A DNA stretch of 64,000 nt from JASGCL01 sp965203915 (GTDB lineage: Bacteria; Pseudomonadota; Alphaproteobacteria; JASGCL01). Position 1 is the stretch's first letter, and every line of letters begins with the position of its first letter. The stretch covers positions 1,116,001-1,180,000 of the forward strand of contig OZ241918.1 in assembly GCA_965203915.1 (NCBI GenBank), given 5' to 3'. The notes under the pieces are model-generated. The model did not search any database, was not told where the DNA came from, and was given only the letters and a program-made list of their open reading frames with translations. A program made the translations under genes and the position numbers. Positions 9,124 to 19,234 of this stretch are shown here, one piece after another.

Positions 9124-10203
9124 TTAACGCCGCGATTTTTTGGTTTTATTTTCTTTATTTTCCTTATTTTCTTTGGCTTGCCGACCCGCCCCCACCCACA
9201 AACATAACAAAAATATGGGGGTATAGGCGCATAAGAACCAAGCATAAGATAATTCGGGATAACGTTGCCATAGGTAAGCCACGGGATAAAGCCAAAACAA
9301 ACTATAACCAACATGCATTAATAATGTTGCCCAATGGTTATGATGGGTGAGGCGCAATATTTTTTGAAAAGCAAAAACATTATGCGGCAACCAGAATCTT
9401 TGCCGCCGCCATGCCAATGTCACAATGGTAACGATGGAATCGGTAAAAAATATCGCGCCCAATATTAACCATAAACCCAATTGCCGCGCATCGCCCTGCG
9501 CCACCAACCACATCATGGCCACCAACAAAAAACCCATGGGTAGTGATCCTGTATCGCCCATAAATAATCGGGCGCGTGGCCGATTAAGAATCAAAAAACC
9601 AAACAATGCCCCCCCCACCGCCAACAAAAAATATTCAACCGCGGTATGGTGCATCAACAACCCATGGTTAGAAAAAAACCAGCCACCAAATAACATAAGC
9701 AATGCACCCGTGGCGGCCTGGCCGTCGCTGCCATCCATGAAATTGAAAAAATTGATAAACCCGACCGAAAATATCACCCACAAAACAAAATTGGTTATGA
9801 CCCAACTGCCGTCTGGAAAAATATATTGTAAGAAAGAAAAAACGCCGCGCACGGGTGGTAAGGGCAGCCAGCAATATAAGACAACAAAAACAAATAACGC
9901 CTGCACCAAAAATTTCTTCAGAAAAGAAATATCGTGCCTGTCATCCAACCAACCCATGACAGTAAATATCACCAACCCGACTGGCAACCACGCGGGCAAT
10001 TGCAAATATATTGCCGCCACCACAATCGGTAAAATAATAAAAATGCCGCCGCTGGTAGCGATGGGCGTGCGGTGGGCGTCTCTCCCCTTCGGGTATTTTA
10101 ATACCCCCAATTTTTTAGCATGTTTTATAAGGCAAGCACCGCCCGCCAAACTGACAACCAAACTAGCCACAAAAATCATAAGAACCAAAAAATAATGAGC
10201 CAT
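9124..10203 (-). CDS. WecA/MraY-family polyprenyl-phosphate phosphosugar transferase
   Basis: A 359-aa multi-pass membrane enzyme of the glycosyltransferase 4 (MraY/WecA) family. It shows the Mg-binding aspartate pair in WLDDRHD (Asp87-88), the catalytic segment NFFNFMDGSDG (about residues 150-160), the cytoplasmic loop FMGDTGSLPMG (about 214-224) and a late His-rich loop (THHNHW). Such enzymes move a sugar-1-phosphate from a UDP-sugar to undecaprenyl phosphate and start O-antigen, capsule or teichoic-acid-like glycans. MraY itself normally sits in the mur cluster, so WecA/WbpL-type initiation is more likely; the sugar is unknown. The C-terminus is basic (KENKENKENKTKKSRR). It starts only 8 bases after argG on the same strand, so both probably share a transcript. 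It may supply the lipid-linked start sugar for the glycan genes at 32-38.7 kb (inference). Confidence 0.8.
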   Translation of the reverse strand: MAHYFLVLMIFVASLVVSLAGGACLIKHAKKLGVLKYPKGRDAHRTPIATSGGIFIILPIVVAAIYLQLPAWLPVGLVIFTVMGWLDDRHDISFLKKFLVQALFVFVVLYCWLPLPPVRGVFSFLQYIFPDGSWVITNFVLWVIFSVGFINFFNFMDGSDGQAATGALLMLFGGWFFSNHGLLMHHTAVEYFLLAVGGALFGFLILNRPRARLFMGDTGSLPMGFLLVAMMWLVAQGDARQLGLWLILGAIFFTDSIVTIVTLAWRRQRFWLPHNVFAFQKILRLTHHNHWATLLMHVGYSLFWLYPVAYLWQRYPELSYAWFLCAYTPIFLLCLWVGAGRQAKENKENKENKTKKSRR

Positions 10204-10211
10204 GATACAAA

Positions 10212-11468
10212 TTATTTTTTGCTGTTATTTTTTTGCTGTAGGTTGCGCCTCACCCCTAGGTTTTTCAAACGCAACGCATTCAGGGCGATGAATCCCTTGG
10301 CATCCTGTTGATTATAATCACCGCCAGCCTCAAAAGTTACCTGTTTAAGATGATACAAACTATGGGGGGATTCGCGCCCCAGGGTGATGATGTTCCCCTT
10401 ATAAAGCCGTAACATCACGCGTCCTGCAACCCATTCTTGCGATTTATCTATCAGTGCCTGCAACATCTCGCGCTCGGGGGCAAACCAAAAACCATAATAT
10501 ATCAACTCGGCATATTTTGGCATCAGGCTGTCTTTCAAATGCGCCGATTCCCTGTCCAAGGTTAAGGATTCAATTTCGCGGTGGGCATGAAGCCATATGG
10601 TGCCGCCAGGGGTTTCATAAACCCCGCGCGATTTCATCCCCACGAAGCGATTTTCAACCATGTCCAAACGTCCTATGCCATGCTTACCGCCCAGCCGATT
10701 CAGTTCGGTGAGCATAGCCGCATAACCCAAGGTTTTGCCATTAATCGCCACGGGATCACCATGCAAAAAATCGATGGCAATATCTTCGGCCTTATCGGGG
10801 GCATCTTCGGGACTGCTGGTGCGCGAATAAACAATGGATGGTGCCGCCACCGCGGGATCCTCCAATATCTTCCCTTCCGACGAAATATGCAACAGGTTGG
10901 CATCTTGAGAAAAAGGTGCCTCCCCCCGCTTATCCTTGGCGATGGGTATTTGATGTTTTTCGGCATAATCTATCAGGGCGGTTCGGCTGTTCAAATTCCA
11001 TTCGCGCCACGGCGCCACAACCTTGATATGGGGGTTCAAAGCATAATAGCCAAGTTCAAACCGCACCTGGTCATTCCCCTTACCCGTTGCGCCATGGGCC
11101 ACGGCGTCGGCACCAATTTTTTCGGCGATGGCGATTTGTTTTTTGGCGATAAGCGGGCGCGCGATGGATGTTCCCAACAGGTAACGCCCCTCATACAGGG
11201 CGTTGGCGCGCATCATCGGCGCGACATATTCCCTGACAAATTCATCGCGCAGGTCTTCGACAAAAACTTCTTTCACGCCCAGTTTTTTGGCTTTGTCGGC
11301 GGCGATGCTTAATTCTTTACCGCCATCGGCGTCTTGCCCCAGATCAGCGGTGAAGGTGGCAACCTCCGCCCCATAATTTTCCATCAACCATTTCAAAATG
11401 ACGGATGTATCAAGCCCGCCCGAATAGGCCAGCACAATTTTTTTGATAGATGACTTATCGCCCATCAT
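10212..11468 (-). CDS. argG: Argininosuccinate synthase
   Basis: About 418 residues with the ATP-pyrophosphatase P-loop AYSGGLDTS near the N-terminus, the citrulline/aspartate-binding segment HGATGKGNDQVRFE and the region LLGTSIARP typical of ArgG. The enzyme joins citrulline and aspartate using ATP, the penultimate step of arginine synthesis. The frame extends to a TTG at 11471, but two ATG codons follow at 11468 and 11465; one of these is the likelier start. The length is normal (about 400-420) with a short lysine-rich tail. No other arg genes are nearby. The next gene in the same direction, a membrane phosphosugar transferase, begins 8 bases after the stop. Confidence 0.97.
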   Translation of the reverse strand: MMGDKSSIKKIVLAYSGGLDTSVILKWLMENYGAEVATFTADLGQDADGGKELSIAADKAKKLGVKEVFVEDLRDEFVREYVAPMMRANALYEGRYLLGTSIARPLIAKKQIAIAEKIGADAVAHGATGKGNDQVRFELGYYALNPHIKVVAPWREWNLNSRTALIDYAEKHQIPIAKDKRGEAPFSQDANLLHISSEGKILEDPAVAAPSIVYSRTSSPEDAPDKAEDIAIDFLHGDPVAINGKTLGYAAMLTELNRLGGKHGIGRLDMVENRFVGMKSRGVYETPGGTIWLHAHREIESLTLDRESAHLKDSLMPKYAELIYYGFWFAPEREMLQALIDKSQEWVAGRVMLRLYKGNIITLGRESPHSLYHLKQVTFEAGGDYNQQDAKGFIALNALRLKNLGVRRNLQQKNNSKK

Positions 11469-11786
11469 CAACCTTTACAAATTGCCATTCCGATTGTCTA
11501 GTTATTTTAGGCAGGGAAGATTCATTAGGATATCAGGGGGTAGCTTGGCTGCAGGGCGGTATGGGGGAGAAATTTATGGCGCAACAGATACCAACCAACA
11601 AACAGCCCCGAGGGTTATCATGCCGCTTGCCAACGTAACGTAAGCAGAAGTAGCTTTCGATAAAAGCTAACCAACCCCCACACAACATACAGCTTGCATT
11701 ATAATATATAAATCATTTATTATGCTACGATAAAATTGAATAAAATCATTGATTATTAAAAAACTTATAAAAAAAAGGACAATATC
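11469..11786. other. Gene-free region between argG and a binding-protein gene
   Basis: About 318 bases separate the divergent argG and binding-protein genes. I see no RNA gene or convincing ORF. The final ~100 bases are AT-rich and include TATAATATATAAA (from about 11700), a plausible promoter area for the binding protein, but no well-spaced -35 element is evident. Confidence 0.5.
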
Positions 11787-12902
11787 ATGAAACAAAACAC
11801 AAAAAAACGGACAAGGCCTGCTATGAAAAAATTCTTAGCCACCAGCCTGGTCGCCCTCAGCCTTGGGCTAATAGCCCATGGCAACGACAGCATTGCCGCC
11901 AACAATAATCCTTTGTTGGTTTATGATTGGGCGGGGTATGATGACCCCATTTTCTATAAACCCTACATGGATAGTTATAAGAAAAAACCCACTTTTTCAT
12001 TTTTTTCTGATGAAGATGAAGCCCTTGCCAAGGTTAAGGCTGGCTTCAAGGTTGATCTTGCCCATCCTTGCGGTTACAGCATGAAACGTTGGCGCGAAGC
12101 GGGTGTCATTCAACCGATTGATGTCAGCAAATTAAAAAATTATAAAAACCTGAGCGAAAAATTCCGCAAGGCCAAAGATTTCACCACCGAGGACGGTAAA
12201 GTTTGGGCTATCCCATTCGATACTGGCCGCACCACGCTTATTTATAATGCCGATAAAGTGCCTGTAGGCGATGTTAAATCACTGCAAGTATTCATCGACC
12301 CCAAATACAAAGGCAAGGTAGCATTGCCCGATGTGGTGAGCGATTGGTTCATGCTGGGTTATTTGGCAACGGGCGGTAAAGATCGCGACAGCATAACTGG
12401 CCGCGATGACCCGCAATATAAGCGCGCCATCGAATTCCTGCGTAAAGCCCATAAAAACACAAGGTTTTATTGGACGGACGGTGCCTCGCTCGCTTCATCC
12501 ATGAAAACTGGGGAAACCTTGATAGCCTGGGCATGGGATGAAACCCCCATCAAATTGGCGCAAGAAGGCGTCAATGTTAAAAACATGCGCGATACCAAAG
12601 AACCATATTATGGTTTTGTATGCGGTTATGTTTGGACCAAGGATAGCAAAGCCGACCCACAAAAAGTTTATGACTTCTTGGATGCGGTTAGTGCCGATTC
12701 ATCGGTAGCGCCATTGTTAAAATTTGGTTACGCCCACGCCAACAGCCGCGCCTTGGCAAAATTGCCCAGCGCCGAACTGAAGGCAGCCAACTATGACAAG
12801 CCTGAAAAATACATCAATCATGTGGTGTTAAGCACCAGCGTTAGCAAAGAATTAAATTCGATGTTGACAGATGATTTTAATAAGGTCAAAGCAGGTAATT
12901 GA
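11787..12902 (+). CDS. Periplasmic binding protein, PotD-like (polyamine type), copy 1
   Basis: A 371-aa extracellular solute-binding protein of the PotD/PotF type. A basic N-region and hydrophobic core (KKFLATSLVALSLGLIA) form a signal peptide. The mature part begins with the typical first strand LLVYDWAGYDDP and contains DLAHPCGYS, AIPFDTGRTTLIYNADKVP and GFVCGYVWTKDS. ATG at 11787 is supported by AAGGA seven bases upstream; a second in-frame ATG at 11823 would give a shorter signal peptide. Relatives deliver polyamines or similar cations to an ABC permease, but no permease or ATPase gene is adjacent. A clear paralogue lies at 29832-30920 and shares the same landmark segments. Two hairpins follow the stop. 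The substrate is a family-level inference. Confidence 0.85.
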   Translation: MKQNTKKRTRPAMKKFLATSLVALSLGLIAHGNDSIAANNNPLLVYDWAGYDDPIFYKPYMDSYKKKPTFSFFSDEDEALAKVKAGFKVDLAHPCGYSMKRWREAGVIQPIDVSKLKNYKNLSEKFRKAKDFTTEDGKVWAIPFDTGRTTLIYNADKVPVGDVKSLQVFIDPKYKGKVALPDVVSDWFMLGYLATGGKDRDSITGRDDPQYKRAIEFLRKAHKNTRFYWTDGASLASSMKTGETLIAWAWDETPIKLAQEGVNVKNMRDTKEPYYGFVCGYVWTKDSKADPQKVYDFLDAVSADSSVAPLLKFGYAHANSRALAKLPSAELKAANYDKPEKYINHVVLSTSVSKELNSMLTDDFNKVKAGN

Positions 12903-12927
12903 TTTGTAAACTAAGTTGACAAATCAA

Positions 12928-12948
12928 TTGGTTTATTTTTTAAACCAA
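12928..12948 (+). terminator. Minor hairpin after the binding-protein gene
   Basis: An 8-bp stem TTGGTTTA / TAAACCAA around a TTTTT loop, 25 bases after the stop codon. It has only a short T stretch after it and precedes a much stronger terminator, so it may be an accessory or mRNA-protecting hairpin. Confidence 0.4.
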
Positions 12949-12967
12949 CTTTTACTTAAAAAAATAG

Positions 12968-13008
12968 AGCAACCATTGTCAATTATATTGACGATGGTTG
13001 CTTTTTTT
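12968..13008 (+). terminator. Strong Rho-independent terminator
   Basis: A 15-bp stem with one T-G wobble (AGCAACCATTGTCAA pairing with TTGACGATGGTTGCT), a 5-base loop and a run of seven T at 13002-13008. It follows the PotD-like gene and should isolate it from gltD downstream. Confidence 0.9.
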
Positions 13009-13073
13009 ACTTGTTTTATAAAGCAACAGGTGTAAAAATGCTGGTATAAATATTACGGGATAAATAATATATC

Positions 13074-14516
13074 ATGGGTCAGCAAGAATTACTCCAATTT
13101 GTTCGCCGCAAGCAGGAATCGCCAGAAAAACGCGCCGCCGAAGTGCGGGCGAAAGATTTTCAAGAAATAGCCAAGGGTTACCTCACCGATAAGGCAAAGA
13201 GCCAAGCAGGGCGTTGCGCGCAATGCGGCGTGCCATTTTGTCAAATACATTGCCCGTTAAGCAATAATATCCCCGACTGGCTTGCCCTAACCGCGCAGGG
13301 TCGGTTGGAGGAAGCCTATCACCTTTCTACCAGCACCAATTATTTTCCCGAGATCTGTGGTCGCATCTGTCCCCAAGATCGATTGTGCGAAGGTGGCTGC
13401 GTCATGGAACAATCGGGCCATGATTATATAACCATCGGCGCGATTGAAAAATACATTACCGAACATGCCTTCAGCATGGATTGGGTGAAACCCATTACCC
13501 CCAAACAAGAACGCGGCGAAAAAATTGCCATCATCGGCGCGGGCCCCGCGGGGTTGGCGGCGGGTATTTTTTTACGCCAGCAGGGTTATCAAATCCATGT
13601 CTTTGACCGTTATGACCGCGCGGGCGGTTTATTAATCTATGGCATCCCCAATTTTAAATTGGAAAAATCGGTGGTGCAGCGTCGCCAAGCCTTGTTAGAA
13701 AAAAGCGGCTTTCATTTTCATTTTGGCATCGATGTCACGCATGATTTTCAAGACATCGAAAAAAATCATGACGCGGTTGTTATTGCCACCGGGGTATACA
13801 AAAGCAAATTGCTGGACAACAAATTTGACTCGCCCCAGGTGGTGCTGGCCCTACCCTTCCTTACCCGTGAAAACAAATTGGAATTGGGTGATAAAGATAG
13901 TCAGCCCGCCCTTTCGGCCCAGGGTAAAACGGTGGCGGTGGTGGGTGGCGGCGACACGGCGATGGATTGCGTGCGCACCGCCATTCGCCAGGGCGCAAAA
14001 AAAGTTTACTGCCTCTATCGCCGCGACCGCGCCAACATGCCAGGCTCCGCGCGTGAGGTGAAAAATGCCGAAGAAGAAGGCGTTGAATTTTTATGGTTAA
14101 CCGCCCCCAGCCCCACCAACCCATTTGTCGGCAAAGAAAAATGGGAAGGAATCAACACCATCACCATGGCGTTGAGCGAAAAAAACATGGCGGGCCGCCA
14201 ATCGGTCAGCGCGGTGCCAGGCAGTGAAAAATTATTACCCGCCGACATGGTTATCCTTGCCCTGGGTTTCGACGCCGAAAACCCCGCGCAATTATTTGGC
14301 ATGCCCAACTTGGCCCTAACCGATTATGGCACATTACGCGCCGACCCCATGGGGCGGGTTTTGAATGCTGAAAACCAACAACCCTTGGACAAAATTTATG
14401 CGGGCGGCGATATTGTGCGCGGTGCGTCCTTGGTGGTGTGGGCTATCAAAGACGGCATGACCCTTGGTCACACTATCCATCGCGACATTCAACATAAAAA
14501 TAAATTGGCGGCTTAA
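13074..14516 (+). CDS. gltD: Glutamate synthase small subunit
   Basis: A 480-aa NADPH-dependent GltD subunit. The N-terminal domain has the cysteine motifs of the two 4Fe-4S clusters (CAQCGVPFCQIHCP and CGRICPQDRLCEGGC). An FAD-binding GAGPAGLAAG follows near residue 155, and an NADPH-binding GGGDTAMDC near residue 290. It passes electrons from NADPH to the large subunit, which converts 2-oxoglutarate plus glutamine to two glutamates. The start ATG at 13074 gives the usual length. gltB begins five bases after the stop, so both subunits are co-transcribed in the order small then large. Confidence 0.97.
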   Translation: MGQQELLQFVRRKQESPEKRAAEVRAKDFQEIAKGYLTDKAKSQAGRCAQCGVPFCQIHCPLSNNIPDWLALTAQGRLEEAYHLSTSTNYFPEICGRICPQDRLCEGGCVMEQSGHDYITIGAIEKYITEHAFSMDWVKPITPKQERGEKIAIIGAGPAGLAAGIFLRQQGYQIHVFDRYDRAGGLLIYGIPNFKLEKSVVQRRQALLEKSGFHFHFGIDVTHDFQDIEKNHDAVVIATGVYKSKLLDNKFDSPQVVLALPFLTRENKLELGDKDSQPALSAQGKTVAVVGGGDTAMDCVRTAIRQGAKKVYCLYRRDRANMPGSAREVKNAEEEGVEFLWLTAPSPTNPFVGKEKWEGINTITMALSEKNMAGRQSVSAVPGSEKLLPADMVILALGFDAENPAQLFGMPNLALTDYGTLRADPMGRVLNAENQQPLDKIYAGGDIVRGASLVVWAIKDGMTLGHTIHRDIQHKNKLAA

Positions 14517-14521
14517 AATAT

Positions 14522-17500
14522 ATGAAAAATTCACCCCATCGCCCATCGCCTGATACCCCCGCGCAACAGATTTTGCGCCGTCAGGAAATGTTGAAAAAGA
14601 AATTAGAGCGACGCGGCTTGTATCGGCAAGATTTTGAACATGACGCTTGCGGCGTGGGTATTGTCGCCGATATCAATGGCCACCCGAGTAGGCGCGTGGT
14701 GGAAATGGGCATTGCCGCCCTGTCCGCCCTATGGCATCGCGGGGCCGTGTCGGCCGATGGCAAAACGGGCGACGGCGCGGGAATCAACATCGGCATTCCA
14801 ACCGATTTTTTTACCCATATTATCGAAGAAATGGGTTATCAATTAAAAACCAACAAGCCCGACAGCCAGTCAGAATACAAAGCCTTTGCGGTTGGTATGA
14901 TATTCCTGCCGCGCACCAATTTGGAAGCCAGCGAACGCACCCGCGAAATTATCGAAGCTGAAATTATCAAGGAAGGATTCCGCATTTTTGGCTGGCGTCA
15001 GGTGCCGACCGATGTTTCGCACCTTGGTTCCTTGGCCATTGCCAACCGCCCTGAAATAGAACAATTGCTTATCGAAAACAGCCGCCAATTTACGCCCGAT
15101 AATTTTGAACGCACGCTTTATATTTTACGCCGCCGTATTGAAAAAAAATTCTTGGCAGAAAATTTGCTTGCCAGTTATATTTGCTCCCTATCTTGCCGTT
15201 CGATTATTTATAAGGGGTTGTTCCTGGCCGAGCATCTTGCTGATTTTTACCCCGACATGCAACGTCCCGATTTCATTTCGCATTTCGCCCTTTATCATCA
15301 ACGTTATTCTACCAATACTTTTCCTGCTTGGGCCTTGGCGCAACCATTTCGGGTTATCGCCCATAATGGGGAAATCAACACCCTGCCCGCCAACATCAAT
15401 TGGATGAACAACCGCGAAAAAAGGATGGAGGATAACAATTTCCCCCATATCGAAGATATTCTGCCCATCGTGCAACCCCATACTTCGGATTCGGGGGTGT
15501 TGGACAATGTGTTCGAACTTTATTTGCGCGCCATGCGACCATTGCCCGAGGTTAAATCCTTGCTGATTCCCGAGGCCTTTGAACAGAATCATAACCTATC
15601 CCAGCCCATTCGTGATTTTTATCATTACGCCCATGGCGTTATGGAGCCGTGGGATGGTCCTGCGGCGATTTGCGCGGTCGACGGCGACTGGGCCTTGGCG
15701 GGGCTTGACCGCAATGGGTTAAGGCCACTGCGTTTTGTTATCACCAACACCGACCTGCTGGTCATTGGTTCCGAAAACGGCATGGTAAAATTGCAAGACG
15801 AAGAAATTATTGAAAAAGGCAGGGTAGGACCAGGCGAAATGATAGCCATCAATTTTGCCGATAAGAAACTTTACCGCGACCGCGAATTAAAATCGATGGT
15901 CGCCAGCAAGCACCCCTACGGCGATTGGATAAAAAAAGTTGATAGTTTAAAAGATATCGTCGCCAAATCATCAAGCAAATCCACCCCGAGCGCAAGCAAC
16001 AAGGCAACCGACAATGCGCCCCTTATCTACCGTCAAGCCTTGGCAGGATGGTCGTTGGAGGATTTGGAATTAATCTTGGATGAGATGATGCTGACGGGCA
16101 AGGAAGCCACGGGTTCGATGGGCGATGATTCGCCGCTCGCCGTGCTCAGCGATAAATTCCGTGGGCTGCATCATTTTTTCAAACAAAACTTTGCCCAGGT
16201 AACCAACCCGCCCATCGATTCCTTGCGCGAACGCCATGTCATGAGCCTTTCGACGCGGCTTAATAACCTTGGGAACAACCTGAATCCCAACGCAAAGCAA
16301 ATGAATTTTATCGAATTGCCTTCGCCCATATTGCTTTTATCCGAATGGCAAGCCTTGAACCATTATGTTGCGGCGACCGCCGAAACCATCCCTTGTTATT
16401 TTGACCCCCAAGACAGCAAAGGCCGCGGCAAATTGGCTTTAAAACTCGCGCTGGATGAAATAAAAAATCGCGCCATCAATGCCGCCGCCGCGGGTAAAAA
16501 TTATATCATGCTGGATAACAGCCATGACAACAACCCAAGCCATGGCAAAATTCCCATACCCATGATATTGGCGGCCTCCGCGGTGCACACCGCCCTAGCA
16601 GGGAAGGGTTTGCGCTCCTTCGTTTCCATCAATGTCATTTGCGACGAAGCCTTGGACACCCACCATTTCGCGGTGTTGGTCGGGGTTGGCGCCACCACCA
16701 TCACCCCTGCCCTGGCTTATCATTCCATCGCCGACCGTTTTGCAAAGGGTTTATGCCCGCCCACCATGGACTTACCCACCGCCATTAAAAATTATCAAAA
16801 ATCCATCAACGACGGTTTGTTAAAAATCATGTCGAAGATGGGGATAGCGGTGGTTAGTTCTTATCGGGGTGGACAAATGTTTGAAGCCATTGGCTTGTCA
16901 CGCGCCCTGACCCATGAATTTTTCCCGGGCGTGTTATCAAGGATCTCGGGTTTGGGGTTGGAAGGGTTATCTTACATCCTAGAAAAACATTTTGCCGCTT
17001 GCCAAGACATGGCGGGCAATATTTTACCCGTTGGCGGGTTTTACCGCTTTCGCGCATCGGGCGGGGCACATGGTTGGGATGCAGAAGCCATCCACCTGTT
17101 GCAAGAAGCCACCGCAAGAAACAGTTATGGTTTGTTTAAAAAATACTTGCAGAAAGTTTACGATCTGCCCCCTATCCATATTCGTGATTTGTTAGAAGTT
17201 AAATTAGCGGCAAAACCAATCGCGGTTGAACAGGTTGAATCGATAGCCGATATAAGAAAACGTTTGGTCGCGCCTGGCATCTCGCTCGGCGCCCTATCGC
17301 CCATTGCCCATGAAACCATTGCCATTGCCATGAACCGAATCGGTGCAAAATCTGACAGTGGCGAGGGCGGCGAAGACCCCGCACGCTATAAACCAAAAAG
17401 CAACGGCGACAATCCTTCCTCGGCCATCAAGCAAGTGGCATCGGGGCGATTTGGTGTGACCGCCGAATATTTAAATAATTGCGAAGAAATAGAGATCAAA

Positions 17501-19147
17501 ATGGCGCAGGGTGCGAAACCTGGCGAGGGTGGGCAATTGCCAGGTTTTAAAGTTTCTGGCCTTATTGCAAAATTACGCCATTCTACCCAGGGGGTCACCC
17601 TTATTTCGCCACCGCCGCATCATGATATTTATTCGATAGAAGACCTGGCGCAGTTGATTTACGACCTTAAACAAATTAACAACCGCGCGCGGGTGTGTGT
17701 GAAATTGGTGGCACGGTCGGGCATCGGCACCATCGCCGCGGGCGTGGCAAAGGCTAAAGCCGACACGATATTAATCTCGGGGCATAGCGGCGGAACGGGA
17801 GCCTCGCCCCAGACATCCATCAAATATGCGGGGTTGCCATGGGAAATTGGTTTGGCGGAAACGCACCAAGTTCTATGCCTTAATAATTTACGCGACCGCG
17901 TAACCTTGCGCACCGATGGCGGAATCAAAACGGGGCGCGATGTGGTTATAGCCGCGATGCTGGGGGCGGAAGAATTCGGCATTGGCACCGCATCGTTGGT
18001 GGCGATGGGTTGTTTGATGGTGCGGCAATGCCACAGCAACGTTTGCCCCGTCGGTATTTGCACCCAGGACGAAACTTTAATAGAAAAATTTGGCGGCACG
18101 CCAGAAAAGGTTGTCAGCCTGTTTTCGCTGATAGCCGAAGAAGTGCGCGAAATATTATCGCAACTTGGCGTCAAATCACTCAACGACATCATCGGTCGCA
18201 CCGAAATGTTGCAACAGATTGTTGCCCTTAACCAGGGGTATCAGTTTTTGGACGCGTTGGATTTGAATCCGCTGTTGGTTAAGGCTGAAAATATTGATTT
18301 TAGAAAAAAATCTCGCCTTATTAGGAACGAGGTGCCACCGAGTTTGGATGAGCAAATTATTAAAGACGCCAGCCGTCTGTTTGCCAACAAAGAAAAAATT
18401 CAATTGGAATATAGCGTTGTCAACACCGACCGCACCATTGGGGCAAGGTTAGCGTCAGAAATAACCAGGCAATTTGGTATGAGCAGTCTTTCGCCTGGGC
18501 ATATCACCATCGATTTGCGCGGCACCGCGGGGCAGAGTTTTTCGGCCTTCGCCGTCAAGGGCATGAAATTTATCCTTATTGGCCAAGCCAACGATTATGT
18601 GGGCAAGGGATTATCGGGGGGCGAGATCATTGTGCGCCCGCCGACAGCGTCCGAACTTATGTCGGCCAACAATGCCATCATCGGCAATACTTGCCTCTAT
18701 GGTGCCACCAGCGGCAGCCTGTTTGCGGTTGGTCAGGCGGGCGAACGTTTTGCGGTTAGGAATTCTGGCGCGCGTGCCGTTATCGAAGGCATCGGCAGCA
18801 ATGGTTGCGAATACATGACGGGTGGTGAAGTGATGTGTTTGGGCAGTATCGGTGATAATTTTGCCGCTGGCATGACGGGGGGCTGGGCATTCATCCTCCA
18901 TGCTCAAGACGAAAAAAATATCAACCGCGAATCGGTTGGGGTTTACCCGCTCACCAACCCTGCTTGGCAAGCACATGCGAAGGCTCTCTTAACCGAATAC
19001 GTCCTCGCCACCCATTCGCGGCATGGTCAACGGTTATTAGATAATTGGCAGGAAACGGTCAAAGAAATGCGCCACATCGTGCCCTTGGAAATTATCAAAC
19101 TAAACGCACTGCCCCATCCTTTAGAAGTAGCAAAGGCCGTTGCCTAG
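14522..19147 (+). CDS. gltB: Glutamate synthase large subunit
   Basis: A 1541-aa GltB. The N-terminal nucleophile Cys43 sits in HDACGVGIV after a 42-residue propeptide that would be cleaved off. Next come the class II amidotransferase domain, the central domain, the FMN-binding synthase barrel, and the 3Fe-4S cysteines in CLMVRQCHSNVCPVGIC. The C-terminal GXGXG beta-helix is recognisable in SGGEIIVRPP and GERFAVRNSGA. The enzyme splits glutamine and channels ammonia to 2-oxoglutarate. It partners with gltD immediately upstream. An 11-bp tandem duplication overlaps the stop codon. The length and all key motifs are intact. Confidence 0.97.
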   Translation: MKNSPHRPSPDTPAQQILRRQEMLKKKLERRGLYRQDFEHDACGVGIVADINGHPSRRVVEMGIAALSALWHRGAVSADGKTGDGAGINIGIPTDFFTHIIEEMGYQLKTNKPDSQSEYKAFAVGMIFLPRTNLEASERTREIIEAEIIKEGFRIFGWRQVPTDVSHLGSLAIANRPEIEQLLIENSRQFTPDNFERTLYILRRRIEKKFLAENLLASYICSLSCRSIIYKGLFLAEHLADFYPDMQRPDFISHFALYHQRYSTNTFPAWALAQPFRVIAHNGEINTLPANINWMNNREKRMEDNNFPHIEDILPIVQPHTSDSGVLDNVFELYLRAMRPLPEVKSLLIPEAFEQNHNLSQPIRDFYHYAHGVMEPWDGPAAICAVDGDWALAGLDRNGLRPLRFVITNTDLLVIGSENGMVKLQDEEIIEKGRVGPGEMIAINFADKKLYRDRELKSMVASKHPYGDWIKKVDSLKDIVAKSSSKSTPSASNKATDNAPLIYRQALAGWSLEDLELILDEMMLTGKEATGSMGDDSPLAVLSDKFRGLHHFFKQNFAQVTNPPIDSLRERHVMSLSTRLNNLGNNLNPNAKQMNFIELPSPILLLSEWQALNHYVAATAETIPCYFDPQDSKGRGKLALKLALDEIKNRAINAAAAGKNYIMLDNSHDNNPSHGKIPIPMILAASAVHTALAGKGLRSFVSINVICDEALDTHHFAVLVGVGATTITPALAYHSIADRFAKGLCPPTMDLPTAIKNYQKSINDGLLKIMSKMGIAVVSSYRGGQMFEAIGLSRALTHEFFPGVLSRISGLGLEGLSYILEKHFAACQDMAGNILPVGGFYRFRASGGAHGWDAEAIHLLQEATARNSYGLFKKYLQKVYDLPPIHIRDLLEVKLAAKPIAVEQVESIADIRKRLVAPGISLGALSPIAHETIAIAMNRIGAKSDSGEGGEDPARYKPKSNGDNPSSAIKQVASGRFGVTAEYLNNCEEIEIKMAQGAKPGEGGQLPGFKVSGLIAKLRHSTQGVTLISPPPHHDIYSIEDLAQLIYDLKQINNRARVCVKLVARSGIGTIAAGVAKAKADTILISGHSGGTGASPQTSIKYAGLPWEIGLAETHQVLCLNNLRDRVTLRTDGGIKTGRDVVIAAMLGAEEFGIGTASLVAMGCLMVRQCHSNVCPVGICTQDETLIEKFGGTPEKVVSLFSLIAEEVREILSQLGVKSLNDIIGRTEMLQQIVALNQGYQFLDALDLNPLLVKAENIDFRKKSRLIRNEVPPSLDEQIIKDASRLFANKEKIQLEYSVVNTDRTIGARLASEITRQFGMSSLSPGHITIDLRGTAGQSFSAFAVKGMKFILIGQANDYVGKGLSGGEIIVRPPTASELMSANNAIIGNTCLYGATSGSLFAVGQAGERFAVRNSGARAVIEGIGSNGCEYMTGGEVMCLGSIGDNFAAGMTGGWAFILHAQDEKNINRESVGVYPLTNPAWQAHAKALLTEYVLATHSRHGQRLLDNWQETVKEMRHIVPLEIIKLNALPHPLEVAKAVA

Positions 19148-19160
19148 CTGTTGCCTAGCT
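19139..19160 (+). repeat. 11-bp tandem duplication at the gltB stop
   Basis: The 11-mer GTTGCCTAGCT occurs twice in a row, the first copy containing the gltB stop codon TAG. It is followed by GTTTTTAC. This is probably a replication-slippage event without function. Confidence 0.7.
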
Positions 19161-19234
19161 GTTTTTACTTAGCGCAACCCTACCCCCGCCAGCCATTCAT
19201 GATATGACTTGCTGGAACTTAGACCGAAGAGCCG

